From Silvibacterium dinghuense (GTDB taxonomy: Bacteria; Acidobacteriota; Terriglobia; Terriglobales; Acidobacteriaceae): a stretch of DNA of 64,000 nucleotides. A program made the translations under genes and the position numbers. Positions 18,401 through 26,776 of this stretch are shown here, piece after piece (the first letter of the stretch is position 1; each line of letters begins with the position of its first letter). The notes below the pieces were generated by a model, which saw only the letters and a list, made by a program, of their open reading frames with translations, was not told the origin of the DNA and searched no databases. Location: contig NZ_SDMK01000001.1 in assembly GCF_004123295.1 (NCBI RefSeq), positions 1 to 64,000 of the forward strand, read 5' to 3'.

Positions 18401-18594
18401 ACCTGCTGCTCAACCTCTTCGGCTGCCTGCCCGGGCCACTGCGTAATCACTTCGACGTAGTTGTTGGCTACGTCCGGATACGCCTCGACCGGCAGATTAT
18501 GAAAGGAGACAATGCCCCACGCGAACAGCAAAATCGCGGCGCCGAGCATAAGCCAGCGGTTATTCAGTGCAAAATCAACAAGTCCGCGAATCAT
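15454..18594 (-). CDS. czcA: Heavy-metal RND efflux pump, CzcA/CusA family
   Basis: A 1046-residue inner-membrane proton/metal antiporter with 12 membrane helices and two large periplasmic loops. The helix-4 signature DFGMVVDGAVVMVEN matches the divalent-cation (Czc/Cnr-like) heavy-metal branch better than the Cu/Ag (Cus) branch, which has an A-I-G...D-A-A form; this distinction is from memory of family consensus. Further landmarks are TQWPGQAAEEVEQQVSIPIE near the N-terminus and RLRPIMMTMLVATLGLLP near the C-terminus. The start directly abuts the adaptor stop codon. The expected substrates are Zn, Co, Cd or Ni. Confidence 0.93.
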   Translation of the reverse strand: MIRGLVDFALNNRWLMLGAAILLFAWGIVSFHNLPVEAYPDVANNYVEVITQWPGQAAEEVEQQVSIPIEIQMAGIPHMSHLRSFSLAGLSDVMMIFDDDSVNDWNREKVLERLSQVNLPAGLQPQMGTDWSPVGQIFWYTVTSTNPMYDNMELKSIEDWTLEKQFKSVPGVVDVSSFGGMTREYQVQVDPDKLISYGLSISQVEQQLAANNINSGGEFIEQGQQQVNVREVGLVRSVEDIENTVLKTQSGTALRVRDIATVVQGPKIRLGQIGKSTHRPDGTIVDNNDTVEGIALLQKGDDSDHVLDGIHAKVDELNHRILPKGVKVVPFLDRSDLLHYTTHTVLHNLTEGIVLVVVILFLFLGNVRGALIVSITIPFALLFASICLDLRHIPANLLSLGALDFGMVVDGAVVMVENIVRHLGHRTKDHPTTVLEQIREAAHEVQRPVFYAIGIIITAYLPIFTLQAVEGRLFRPMAWTVAFALLGALLFSMILAPVLSSILFTKGAKEWHNPVMTWLTKRYRASATWAVEHRYVTVGTAVVALCVTAFLAFSGVIGSEFLPHLDEGAIWVRGTLAPSTGPSEGVQVVDKARIVLAAFPEVTQVVSQVGRPDDGTDTTGFFNTEYFVDLKPKDQWRPVFHQNKEELIGAMDRELEKMPGVIWNFSQPISDNVEEAVSGVKGELAVKIYGDDLKTLEALGDQVVSVMSQVRGVADLGLFRVIGQPNLNYTVNREAAARFGINVADVQDAIQTAVGGNAVSQVLRGEARYDLVVRYQPKYRDTREAINNIRLLSPSGERVSLAQLTNVKTEDGAEEIYREEGQRYVAIKYSVRGRDLGSTVEEAIDKVNKQVKLPLGYKYDWAGEYESQKRSSKRLMLVLPITILLIFIILYTMFKSGKWALLIMGNVAMAPLGGMLALLLTHTNFSVSSGVGFLALFGVSVQTGVIMLEYINQLRVRGRSIEESAVEGAVLRLRPIMMTMLVATLGLLPAAMSHGIGSDSQRPFAIVIVGGLIAALAINVFLLPTLYVWIARDGDVLPNPETEFEN

Positions 18595-19740
18595 TTATTG
18601 TTCGGCCGTATTCTGGAGTTCGAGAGCGTTGGAGACAACCTGCTGCCCGGCGTTCAGCCCGGATTCAATTTCCTGCAGATTCCCGGGGAGCATCGGACCG
18701 GCCTGCACGGCAAGGCGCCGGAAGCTGCCGTCTCCCGCAGGCTCATAGACCCAGTCGCGATCATGCAGATGCAGCACTGCCGAAGCCGGTACCGCCGCCT
18801 TCTCTTCCGCGGTGTGTCCATGGAAGGTCGCCGTGGCGAACATGCCGATCTTCATCAAGTTGCCAGGATTGTTTACCTGGATACGAACCTTGGCCGTGCG
18901 GATCGAAGGATCGAGCACCGCTCCAATGTCGCTGATCGTGCCGCTGAGAGCATGGTCTGGATACGCGTTCAGCTTGATGTCTGCCGCCTCTCCCAGGTGC
19001 ACCGTGGAGAGGTCATTCTCGTATACGTCGCAAAGAATCCATACGTGGGAGAGATCGGCGATGGTCAGCGCGTTGGCCGAACCGGAGTAGGTCATACCGG
19101 CAGTTGCTGCCTCGGTCACATTCTGCTGAATGATGTAGCCGGAGGCCGGAGCATACACCTTCACGGTCGCCCCCGGATGGCTGGGGTCTACGCCCAACAC
19201 CTTTAATTGCTGATCCGCAGCGGTAAGGTCCGCCTTGGCGTCATCCTCGCCATCCTGCGCAATTTCGAGCTGGCTGCGGGCAATCGCGCCCTTGTCGAAA
19301 AGAATCTTCGCCCGCTCCAGCTGTGTGTTCGCCAGGTGCTCGTCGTTGACCGCTTTCAGATACTGGTCATACCCATTCGAGATATCGGTGCTCTGTACTT
19401 CCATGAGCAGCTGCCCCTTGCGCACATAGTCACCAAGCCGCACATGCAGTGCCACCACGCGGCCGGAGGCAATCGAAACCACCGGAATCTCACGGGAAAT
19501 ATCCGGATTCACCGTTCCAGTCACATTCAGCGTCGAGGTTGCCTGATGGGATACCGCGCTCACGAGCTGAAAGCGCTCGGGGCGGTCCACATGGATCAGT
19601 CCCATGCCTTCGTCATGAACGACGGTCGCCGTCGGAGGCGCCTCCAAGGCAGGATCGCCCTGCTTCTTCCCGCAGGCTGAGAGCAGAAGTGTTCCCAGAA
19701 GCGGAAAAAGAACGAATGTCCGGTTTGTTGCCTTGTACAC
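18595..19740 (-). CDS. czcB: Periplasmic adaptor lipoprotein of the RND system (CzcB-like)
   Basis: A 381-residue HlyD/CusB-type membrane-fusion protein. The N-terminus is a lipoprotein signal with lipobox LLLSAC, so it should be anchored in the inner membrane. A barrel-sandwich lipoyl half (SGRVVALHVRLGDYVRKGQLL), a coiled-coil hairpin (about 135-190), the returning lipoyl half (VYAPASGYIIQQNVTEAATA) and a beta-barrel follow in the usual order. It is the first gene of the czcB-czcA-czcC operon with no gap to the pump gene. The 212-bp region upstream is shared with the divergent sensor kinase and must contain both promoters. Confidence 0.92.
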   Translation of the reverse strand: MYKATNRTFVLFPLLGTLLLSACGKKQGDPALEAPPTATVVHDEGMGLIHVDRPERFQLVSAVSHQATSTLNVTGTVNPDISREIPVVSIASGRVVALHVRLGDYVRKGQLLMEVQSTDISNGYDQYLKAVNDEHLANTQLERAKILFDKGAIARSQLEIAQDGEDDAKADLTAADQQLKVLGVDPSHPGATVKVYAPASGYIIQQNVTEAATAGMTYSGSANALTIADLSHVWILCDVYENDLSTVHLGEAADIKLNAYPDHALSGTISDIGAVLDPSIRTAKVRIQVNNPGNLMKIGMFATATFHGHTAEEKAAVPASAVLHLHDRDWVYEPAGDGSFRRLAVQAGPMLPGNLQEIESGLNAGQQVVSNALELQNTAEQ

Positions 19741-19952
19741 AAGCCTCCACGGTGCGCCGGATATGGCGCCGCCTGAATCACACCCTAGTCGGAAAATCGT
19801 AAAGAAACTACACGGATTCCTAAAGATTCTAGACGATGCAAACTATCTTTTAGTCTATCTTTCGGGTACTTTACCGGGGCCGGACAACCACATTTTCAGC
19901 GCAAAACACGCGTACGCTGGTATTGCATCGTAGGGAGGAATGATTAAAACGG

Positions 19953-21341
19953 ATGCCTTTTGAGTTTATCTTTCACAGTCGCGCTGCGCGGCTGGCGCTG
20001 GTGATGACTCTCATCGTCGGCATCGCCCTTGCAGACTGGAAAGTAAATGCGGATGTACCCTTTGGCTTTGCCTACCTGCTGCCGATCGTACTTGCCGGTG
20101 GTCTGTTAAACCGCTGGTACGTCGTACTGATTGCAGCGCTGTGCGCCCTGCTGGCTGAACTCTTCGATGGCCTCACCTGGTCGATGCCATCCGGCATCAC
20201 ACGAGACTTCCTCTACGTCACCGCCTTCACCGGCATCGGCCTCTTCGCTGCGGAAGTCACGGCGCGCCGTAAAGCTGCCGCGGCACATTTACGCAATCTT
20301 AACCGTGAGAATCATGCCCGCCGTGAAGCGGAAGAACAACTCGAGCACCTCGTCGAGAGCAGCCCCGTCGCCATTGTAACGCTCGATGCCGAAGGCTCCA
20401 TCCTGCTCGCGAATGATGCAGCTCATCGGCTCTTCGGCCTTCCCGCCGGCACGCTGACCGGAACCGGCATCACACCCTATCTTCCCCTGCTGGCCAATGT
20501 GCCTCACCCTGGCGAAGGCCGCCAGTCCTTCCGCACGATGATGCAGTGTAAAGGCATGCGCCGGGATGGCGAGGCCTTCCTCGCCGACGTCTGGTTCTCC
20601 ACCTACCCCACATCCGCCGGACCGCGCATGGCAGCCATGATCGTCGATGCCTCGGAAGACTTTCGCGACCGCGAGCAAACCAGCCTCGAGCAGCTTCTGC
20701 TCGGCTCCCGCATCCTGGTCAGCGCCGTCTCGCATGAAATCCGCAACATCTGCGGCGCCATCTCCGTCGTGCATGAAAATCTTTCACGCGACAGCACGCT
20801 CGCGCATCATTCCGACTTTGAAGCTCTCGGAACGCTCACCCAGGCGCTGAAGCGCATCGCCGCCATGGATCTGCGCGACCGCAGCGCCGTCATTACTTCG
20901 ATCGACCTACACTCCTTTTTTGAAGAGCTGATGATCCTGCTGCGCCCTTCTCTACAGGATGAAGAGATCCGCGCGATCTGGACTCTTCCCGAAGGTCTTC
21001 CCGCTGTGCTTGCCGATCATCACAGCCTGATGCAGGTCTTCCTCAACCTCGCGCAGAACAGCCGCCGCGCGCTCGCCGGTCATGAGGGAGCACTCTTTTC
21101 TCTCTCCGCTCAGGCCTCTGCGGGACGCGTCCAGATTGCGGTGGCCGACAACGGTCCCGGCGTGGAGAACCCCGCCCATCTCTTCCGCCCCTTCGAACAC
21201 TCGGCAAAGTCCACCGGCCTGGGGCTATATTTGTCACGCGCGCTGTTACGTTCTTTCCACGGCAATCTACGCTATGAACCGTCTTCCGAAGGCGCACTTT
21301 TTATCGTTGATCTTGCCGCCGATCCGGAGAACCAAGCCTGA
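19953..21341 (+). CDS. Membrane-bound PAS-domain sensor histidine kinase
   Basis: A 462-residue kinase. Three to four hydrophobic segments (residues 10-100) are followed by a short coiled coil, a PAS domain (about 130-240, SSPVAIVTLDAEGSILLAND), a phospho-acceptor helix with H in VSHEIRNICGAIS, an N-box (NLAQNSRRAL) and G-boxes (DNGPGVENP, TGLGLYLSRAL). This resembles FixL-type kinases. An in-frame TGA at 19941-19943 forbids a longer N-terminus. GGAGG (19934-19938) lies 14 nt before the ATG, far for a Shine-Dalgarno; a seven-codon ORF starting at 19940 overlaps the start and may couple translation. Stop and start overlap with the regulator gene. It is divergent from the czc operon. Confidence 0.9.
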   Translation: MPFEFIFHSRAARLALVMTLIVGIALADWKVNADVPFGFAYLLPIVLAGGLLNRWYVVLIAALCALLAELFDGLTWSMPSGITRDFLYVTAFTGIGLFAAEVTARRKAAAAHLRNLNRENHARREAEEQLEHLVESSPVAIVTLDAEGSILLANDAAHRLFGLPAGTLTGTGITPYLPLLANVPHPGEGRQSFRTMMQCKGMRRDGEAFLADVWFSTYPTSAGPRMAAMIVDASEDFRDREQTSLEQLLLGSRILVSAVSHEIRNICGAISVVHENLSRDSTLAHHSDFEALGTLTQALKRIAAMDLRDRSAVITSIDLHSFFEELMILLRPSLQDEEIRAIWTLPEGLPAVLADHHSLMQVFLNLAQNSRRALAGHEGALFSLSAQASAGRVQIAVADNGPGVENPAHLFRPFEHSAKSTGLGLYLSRALLRSFHGNLRYEPSSEGALFIVDLAADPENQA

Positions 21342-21985
21342 TGCATGAACCCGTTCGCCTCCTCCTCGTCGATGACCACACGCTCTTTCGTGAGGGCATC
21401 GCCCGCCTGCTCGAAGCCGAAGATCGTCTGCAACTGATCGCGCATTTCGCCTCGCCGCATGACGCCCTTGCCTCCAGCGCGCTCGCAAAAACAGACATCG
21501 TCCTGCTCGACTACGATCTCGGCGAATCGAACGGTCTGCAACTGCTCCGCGCCATGCGCAGCCGCCATCCCGAGCTCAAAATCCTCATGGTGACCGCCGG
21601 CCTCGACCAGGCTGCCATCCGCCAGCTTCTATGCGAAGGCGCTTCCGGCATTTTCCTCAAGCACAGCGCGCCTACCGATCTGATTCAGGCCATTCTGATG
21701 ATCATCCGCGGCGGCTCGTGGATCGACAGCAGCATCCTGAACAAGCTCACTGCGCCGGCTCCGCCCGTGCAACGGCAGGAGACACGGCCCACGCTGGAGC
21801 TCACTCCGCGCGAGCAAGATGTGCTCAACGGTGTCTTCGAAGGACTGACTAATAAGGAAATTGCCGCGCGCATGTCCATCTCGGAAAGCTACGTCAAGGC
21901 ACTGCTGCAGCAACTCTTCGAGAAAACCGGAGTACGTACGCGAAGCCAGCTCGTCCGCGTCGCTCTCGAACGCCAGCGCGCCTAG
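21341..21985 (+). CDS. NarL/FixJ-type response regulator
   Basis: A 214-residue two-domain regulator: receiver (residues 1-120, acidic pair in LLVDDH, phospho-acceptor D in VLLDYDLGE, K in IFLKHSAP) and a LuxR-type helix-turn-helix (LTPREQDVLNGVFEGLTNKE and following). The start ATG shares one base with the stop of the sensor kinase gene, so the two form a cognate pair. The target genes are unknown; the divergent metal-efflux operon is an obvious candidate by position, but metal sensing by a PAS kinase of this kind would be unusual. Confidence 0.9.
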   Translation: MHEPVRLLLVDDHTLFREGIARLLEAEDRLQLIAHFASPHDALASSALAKTDIVLLDYDLGESNGLQLLRAMRSRHPELKILMVTAGLDQAAIRQLLCEGASGIFLKHSAPTDLIQAILMIIRGGSWIDSSILNKLTAPAPPVQRQETRPTLELTPREQDVLNGVFEGLTNKEIAARMSISESYVKALLQQLFEKTGVRTRSQLVRVALERQRA

Positions 21986-22010
21986 AGCATTTCATCGGAG
22001 GGACGGCAGC

Positions 22011-22085
22011 CAGGTACCCCACGTCTCGATTCTGAGACGTGGGACACATCCTCCGCGACCAGCGGGAGCGAGTACCGAAGGCGAA
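22011..22085. repeat. Hairpin (copy 3) with conserved 31-nt tail
   Basis: A perfect 10-bp stem-loop (arms 22018-22027 and 22034-22043, loop GATTCT), then a 31-nt sequence (22055-22085) that matches 26163-26193 at 28 of 31 positions. The element sits between the convergent ends of the response-regulator and rpsA genes. Confidence 0.75.
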
Positions 22086-22118
22086 GTGGCAAAAGACGAA
22101 GGCCTGGACAGCCGGTCC

Positions 22119-23834
22119 TTACGCAGGCTCCACTTCCACGCGCTTCTGCGCCGCATCCAGCACCGTGATGCGGAACGAACGTACCTGGCCAACCTTGAGG
22201 CCAGTATCCGTCGCCGGAGCCTTCACCGAGCCCTTCCACCGCGCCTGCAGCATCGCCGTCAGCGATGAAAGATTCGCCGCACCCGCAGCTTCACTATTCT
22301 CCGCCGTGTTCGCAGGAGCCGCGCCGCGGCACATCGCAAAGACACCCTCGCCCAGCTCCACCTTCGCCGAACCATCGCCGGCATCGGCCACTCGTCCGGA
22401 AACGACATTGCCGACTGCATGCTCCGCCAGGTACTCATCCAGACCGGTCGGAATCAGCTGCTTCATGCTCAGCTTCACCTGCCGCTTCTCAGCGTCCACG
22501 GCCATCACCTGTGCCGTCACCACCTCGCCCACACGCAGCACATCCTGCGGGTGCGCAATGCGTTTGTCGGCGACGATCTCGCTCACGTGCACCAGGCCTT
22601 CAATACCCGGCTCAATCTCAACAAACGCGCCGAACGGCACCAGCCGGACCACGGAACCCTTGATGACCGTGCCCGCCGGATACTTCTGCTGTACCGCGGC
22701 CCAGGGATTATCGAGCACCTGCTTCAGCCCCAGCGACAGCTTGCGCTCCTGGGACTGCAGGCCAAGGATGATCGCGTCCACCGTGTCGCCCACCTTCAGC
22801 ACATTCGAAGGCTTGCGCACACGCTTGATCCACGACATCTCCGAAACATGGATGAGCCCCTCGATGCCCGGCTCCACTTCCACAAACGCGCCGAAATCCG
22901 TAAGCCGCCGCACGGTGCCGGAAACCTTCTGACCGGCGATGTAGCGCTCCGCCGCCGTATCCCACGGCTGTGCCGTCAACTGCTTACGCCCCAGCGAGAT
23001 ACGGTTCGACTCGCCGTCGATCTTCAGCACCACCACTTCGAGCTCCTGCCCAACTGTCAGCAGGTCTTCCAGCTTCTCGACTCGGGTCCAGGCCAGGTCG
23101 CTGATATGCAGCAGGCCATCCACGCCGCCCAGGTCGAGGAACGCGCCGTACGGCGCAAGGGTGCGCACCGTTCCGGTTACGATCGAGCCCTCGCCCAGCG
23201 CGGCAAAGCGTCCGGCGCGGGCTTCCGCTGCCTCTTCTTCGAGCACCGCCCTGCGGTCCACGACGACATCTTCCTCGGCCACATCGAGCTTCGTGATCCG
23301 GCAGCGAATCTCCTGGCCGACCAGCTTCTCGAGCGACTCCGCATCCCGTGCGCCGCTCCGCGAGGCCGGCAGAAAGGCCCGCACGCCGATATCCACAGTC
23401 AGGCCGCCCTTGTTGGCCGCCGTCACCACGCCCACCACGGAGGTCTTATTCGCAAAAGCCTCTTCCAGTGACGACCAGTCCGTCACCCGCGCCACTTTTT
23501 TGCGCGAAAGATCGTAATACCCCTCTTCGGTTCGTCCCTTCACCGACACCGGGAAGCGGTCGCCGACCTTTACTTCAGCGGCATCATTCTCAAACGCGGT
23601 GCGCGGCAGCGCTCCCTCGACCTTCAGGCCGATGTCGAGCACGACCAGCTCCGGGGTGATGGAAACGACAATCCCTTCCATTTCCGAGCGGTCCTTGCCT
23701 GCGAGGCGGTTTTCCCCTTCGAACTGGGAAAGCACTTCGCCGAAAGATTCGGCCGCAACAGAGGAGGTCTCTGCGGTTTCAGGGTTCAGGCTGGCTTCGG
23801 AGGACGGAATAGAGGGCACGGATTCGCTGTTCAT
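22119..23834 (-). CDS. rpsA: 30S ribosomal protein S1
   Basis: A 571-residue protein made of six S1 (OB-fold) RNA-binding repeats. Clear examples are GTVRTLAPYGAFLDLGGVDG followed by LLHISDL, GTVRRLTDFGAFVEVEPGIE followed by GLIHVSEMSW, and GSVVRLVPFGAFVEIEPGIE followed by GLVHVSEI. The first repeats are more divergent (GIVVSITPELVVLDIG), as usual for domains that bind the ribosome. S1 unwinds and docks mRNA at the 30S subunit, especially when the Shine-Dalgarno is weak. The N-terminal 30 residues are Ser/Glu-rich. It is monocistronic here; cmk or other usual neighbours are absent. The upstream region 23835-23988 is strongly pyrimidine-biased on the plus strand. Confidence 0.95.
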   Translation of the reverse strand: MNSESVPSIPSSEASLNPETAETSSVAAESFGEVLSQFEGENRLAGKDRSEMEGIVVSITPELVVLDIGLKVEGALPRTAFENDAAEVKVGDRFPVSVKGRTEEGYYDLSRKKVARVTDWSSLEEAFANKTSVVGVVTAANKGGLTVDIGVRAFLPASRSGARDAESLEKLVGQEIRCRITKLDVAEEDVVVDRRAVLEEEAAEARAGRFAALGEGSIVTGTVRTLAPYGAFLDLGGVDGLLHISDLAWTRVEKLEDLLTVGQELEVVVLKIDGESNRISLGRKQLTAQPWDTAAERYIAGQKVSGTVRRLTDFGAFVEVEPGIEGLIHVSEMSWIKRVRKPSNVLKVGDTVDAIILGLQSQERKLSLGLKQVLDNPWAAVQQKYPAGTVIKGSVVRLVPFGAFVEIEPGIEGLVHVSEIVADKRIAHPQDVLRVGEVVTAQVMAVDAEKRQVKLSMKQLIPTGLDEYLAEHAVGNVVSGRVADAGDGSAKVELGEGVFAMCRGAAPANTAENSEAAGAANLSSLTAMLQARWKGSVKAPATDTGLKVGQVRSFRITVLDAAQKRVEVEPA

Positions 23835-23988
23835 GCTGATTTCTCATCATTTTGTCACGTTTGCCCCATCCTTTGCTTTGCCCCTCCCCATCACCCCGCG
23901 CGCCCCCCTCCCCGTCCCTTCCCTGGCTCCAGCAATCCGGCTTTTACCTGACTGCAACAATCCGGTGGCTTACTGTCTGGAGCGCACC

Positions 23989-24663
23989 ATGAATGTTCTG
24001 TTGATCGAAGATGACAAACGCATTGCAGGCCTGGTCGAACGCGGCCTGCGCGAAGAGGGCCACAGCGTCTCTACCTCCTATGACGGCATCGAAGGCGCGG
24101 CTATGATGCTGGGCGGCGAGTATGACGCCGCTCTGCTCGACGTGTATCTGCCCGGCATGGATGGCTTCCAGGTCCTCGAAACCGTGCGTGCCCGCCACTG
24201 CCGCACGCCCATTCTCATGCTGACCGCCGTCGATGCCGTCCCCAAAGTGCTCAAAGCCTTCGATCTGGGCGCCGACGATTATCTCGTCAAGCCGTTTCTG
24301 CTCAAGATTCTCCTGGCGCGCATCGGCGCCATCGCCCGCCGGGCCCAGCCGGTGCAAAGCCCGCTGCTGCAGGCTGCCGGCGTCACGCTCGACAGTCAGC
24401 GGCGCCTCGCCATCCGCAACGGCCGGCAGATTCCGCTGACCCGCAAACAGACAGAGCTGCTGGATGTCCTCATGCGGCGCAGCGGCCTCGTCACCTCGCG
24501 CGAAGAGCTCATCGAAGCCGCATGGGACGACGCCAACGGCGTCAAGGAAAACACGCTCGACGTTTACATCCACAGCCTGCGCACTAAACTCGAGGACCGC
24601 TCCGAGACCAAACCGCTCATCCGCACAGTACATGGCACGGGGTACATCTTCGTTGTGGAATAA
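23989..24663 (+). CDS. OmpR/PhoB-family response regulator
   Basis: A 224-residue regulator starting at ATG 23989, with GGAG 6 nt upstream. The receiver has LLIEDDK, phospho-acceptor D in ALLDVYLPGMDGF, T in MLTAVDA and K in YLVKPF; the C-terminal winged helix contains IPLTRKQTELLDVLMRRSG and the closing IRTVHGTGYIF, typical of CusR/CopR-type regulators. It overlaps the start of the kinase gene, forming one operon. Relatives often control metal resistance, and the czc operon lies about 4 kb away, but no operator was identified. Confidence 0.9.
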   Translation: MNVLLIEDDKRIAGLVERGLREEGHSVSTSYDGIEGAAMMLGGEYDAALLDVYLPGMDGFQVLETVRARHCRTPILMLTAVDAVPKVLKAFDLGADDYLVKPFLLKILLARIGAIARRAQPVQSPLLQAAGVTLDSQRRLAIRNGRQIPLTRKQTELLDVLMRRSGLVTSREELIEAAWDDANGVKENTLDVYIHSLRTKLEDRSETKPLIRTVHGTGYIFVVE

Positions 24664-26089
24664 GCTGCAGAGACTCTCCATCCGCGCCAGGCTCACACTC
24701 TGGTATCTGGCTGTCATCTTCCTCGGAGCCGTTCTCTTCGGCATCGTCTCCTACGGCATCCTGCGCCACGCCCTTATCGTCGAAAAGCAGTCGCACCTGC
24801 TCGGACGCGAGACCCGGCTGCTCCACATGCTCGAGACCAACCGGGCGCAGGGCGTGCGCGATTCACTCGAGAATCAGCTCACCGCATACGCGCTGGTCAC
24901 GCATGAAGGGAATCTCTTCGAGCTGCGTAGCGCGGACAATTCCCTGCTCTTTCCCCAATCCGAGCAGCAGGCTGCGTGGGCCGCGCCCTACGAGCATCCC
25001 TGCCTCAAGCGCTCTTTCTTTCCCAGATCCGTCGACGGAACTGCCGCGCTCATCATGTGTCATCAGGCCATGATCGCCGGCCAGCCCATGACGCTCTACG
25101 TCGGCAGCTCGCTCGAAGAAGAGTTCGATGTTCTCGCTGCCTATCAGCGAGCGCTTCTGCTGCTCATGCCCGTGATCTTCCTGCTCGCGCTTCTCTGCGG
25201 ATATTTCCTCAGCCGGCGAGCCATGGAGCCCATCGACCGCATGACGCGCGCCGCAGTCGGCATCGGCATCGGCAATCTCTCTGCACGCCTGCCGGTTCCG
25301 CCTGCAACGGATGAAGTCCAGCAGCTTGCCGTGGCATGGAATCAGCTTCTTGCGCGTCTCGAAGCAGCGGTCAAGCGCCTCAGCCAGTTCTCCGCTGATG
25401 CATCGCACGACCTTCGCACCTCGATCACGGTGATGCTTGCCACCGCGCAGCTCTCTTTGAACCGCAATCGCTCCGATGTGGAATATCGCGAAGATCTCGA
25501 CCGCATTGCCACCGAGTGCCGCACCGCAACCACGCTGCTCGATGCCCTGCTGTCGATGGCTCGCAGCGACAACTTCGTCCATGAAATGTCTCTTGAGCGT
25601 CTCGATCTCTGCGAACTCATCGTCAGCGGCTGCCGCCGCGTCGAGGACGTCGCAGAAGCCAATCACATCCTGCTCGACTGGAGCCTGCCAGACGAACAGG
25701 TGTATATCGAGGGCGACAGCCTGCTCCTGCAGCGGCTGCTCGGCATCCTGCTCGACAATGCCATCAAGTTCACGCCGGAATATGGCGAGGTGCGCGTCGA
25801 ATTAGGCGCTGAAAAGCACCACGCGTTGCTCCATGTGCGCGACACCGGCATCGGCATGTCGCTCGACACGCGCCGTCAGATCTTCGATCGCTACTATCAG
25901 GCCGATCTGCGCGAGCGTCGCACCAAGGCCGGCCTTGGCCTCGGTCTCTCCATCGCACGCTGGATCGCCGATGCCCATCGTGCCGAGCTCACGGTCGAAA
26001 GCATGCCGCAAAAGGGCTCGGTCTTCACCATCCGCATGCCGCGCGCGCTCCGCGAAGAAACCGAACACGTCACAGCAACGGTGCCATAA
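24632..26089 (+). CDS. Sensor histidine kinase, CusS-like
   Basis: About 485 residues: a short cytoplasmic tail, a first membrane helix (LTLWYLAVIFLGAVLFGIVS), a periplasmic sensor of about 110 residues, a second helix (LLLLMPVIFLLALLCGYFLS), HAMP, the H-box QFSADASHDLRTSI, N-box LLDNAIKF and G-boxes DTGIGM and AGLGLGLSIARWIADAH. The architecture and the end-to-end overlap with an OmpR-type regulator match heavy-metal kinases. ATG 24632 and TTG 24653 are both possible starts, and neither has a strong ribosome-binding site, consistent with coupling to the upstream gene. The signal is unknown; the periplasmic loop carries two cysteines (HPCLKRSFF and ALIMCHQAM). Confidence 0.9.
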   Translation: MARGTSSLWNKLQRLSIRARLTLWYLAVIFLGAVLFGIVSYGILRHALIVEKQSHLLGRETRLLHMLETNRAQGVRDSLENQLTAYALVTHEGNLFELRSADNSLLFPQSEQQAAWAAPYEHPCLKRSFFPRSVDGTAALIMCHQAMIAGQPMTLYVGSSLEEEFDVLAAYQRALLLLMPVIFLLALLCGYFLSRRAMEPIDRMTRAAVGIGIGNLSARLPVPPATDEVQQLAVAWNQLLARLEAAVKRLSQFSADASHDLRTSITVMLATAQLSLNRNRSDVEYREDLDRIATECRTATTLLDALLSMARSDNFVHEMSLERLDLCELIVSGCRRVEDVAEANHILLDWSLPDEQVYIEGDSLLLQRLLGILLDNAIKFTPEYGEVRVELGAEKHHALLHVRDTGIGMSLDTRRQIFDRYYQADLRERRTKAGLGLGLSIARWIADAHRAELTVESMPQKGSVFTIRMPRALREETEHVTATVP

Positions 26090-26097
26090 AAGCGGCA

Positions 26098-26193
26098 GGG
26101 TACTCAAACCACGAGTACCCATTCCAGCCTTTTCTACTTCAGCGGAGTACATACCCACGCATGCGACCATCGGGAGCGCGTGCCGAAGGCGAA
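26098..26193. repeat. Hairpin variant with conserved 31-nt tail (copy 4)
   Basis: Eight nucleotides after the kinase stop an 8-bp perfect stem-loop appears (GGGTACTC 26098-26105, GAGTACCC 26113-26120, 7-nt loop). The 31-nt tail at 26163-26193 is nearly identical to that at 22055-22085. The hairpin differs in sequence from the other copies, while the tail is kept, so the modules assort independently. Confidence 0.65.
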
Positions 26194-26197
26194 TCAC

Positions 26198-26776
26198 CTA
26201 CTCCTGCCCCTTGACCAGCTTCGGCTCATGGATCAGCTGCTCATGGGCCAGCTTACCGCCTGCATCGTAGCGCAGTACCACGACCCAGTCATACACATCA
26301 TCCGGCCACTTGCTGCCCGGAATCAGTTGCGAAGGATCGCCGCCCAGCGCCGTCACCAGCGCAGGAATCTTTCCATGCCGCCATGCAATCAACACGTGGT
26401 CGCCATGCGCTGTCTGTTTCAGATTTTCAGCCAGCGCCTCGGGATCCTCGGTGGTGAAATCCGTATTCAGCGGCAGATGCAACGCATGGCTCAGCGGCTC
26501 GAGCGTCAGCCGCGGACGCATGCTGTTCTTCGAGTCGTGTCCCGCATAGAGCGCGTTGATTGCGATGCTCTCGCCATCGAGATGAAACGGCGCAAAGTAC
26601 TGGGCATAAGCCTCCGCGCGCGCAAAGCCCTGCGGCGTCAGGCTCGCGCCCTCCGGAGGCTTCTCCGCATGCCGGACGATCAGCACGGTGGTGTTGGCAA
26701 GCTGGTTCTGCGCTACCGCGGTAGCAGCAGCGCAAAAAATAAAGGCAGACAGGAGCGAACGCGAGAACAGGCGCAT
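26198..26776 (-). CDS. Exported histidine-phosphatase-superfamily protein
   Basis: A 192-residue protein with a signal peptide (RLFSRSLLSAFIFCAAATAVA, cleavage near AVA-QN). It begins the mature part with V-R-H-A-E-K, the phosphohistidine motif of the phosphoglycerate-mutase-like fold; the second histidine is in IAWRHGKIP. Relatives are periplasmic or secreted phosphatases of unknown substrate. The start at ATG 26776 places the signal peptide at the N-terminus; longer frames upstream have no such logic. It is divergent from the TonB receptor gene across a 354-bp gap. Confidence 0.8.
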   Translation of the reverse strand: MRLFSRSLLSAFIFCAAATAVAQNQLANTTVLIVRHAEKPPEGASLTPQGFARAEAYAQYFAPFHLDGESIAINALYAGHDSKNSMRPRLTLEPLSHALHLPLNTDFTTEDPEALAENLKQTAHGDHVLIAWRHGKIPALVTALGGDPSQLIPGSKWPDDVYDWVVVLRYDAGGKLAHEQLIHEPKLVKGQE

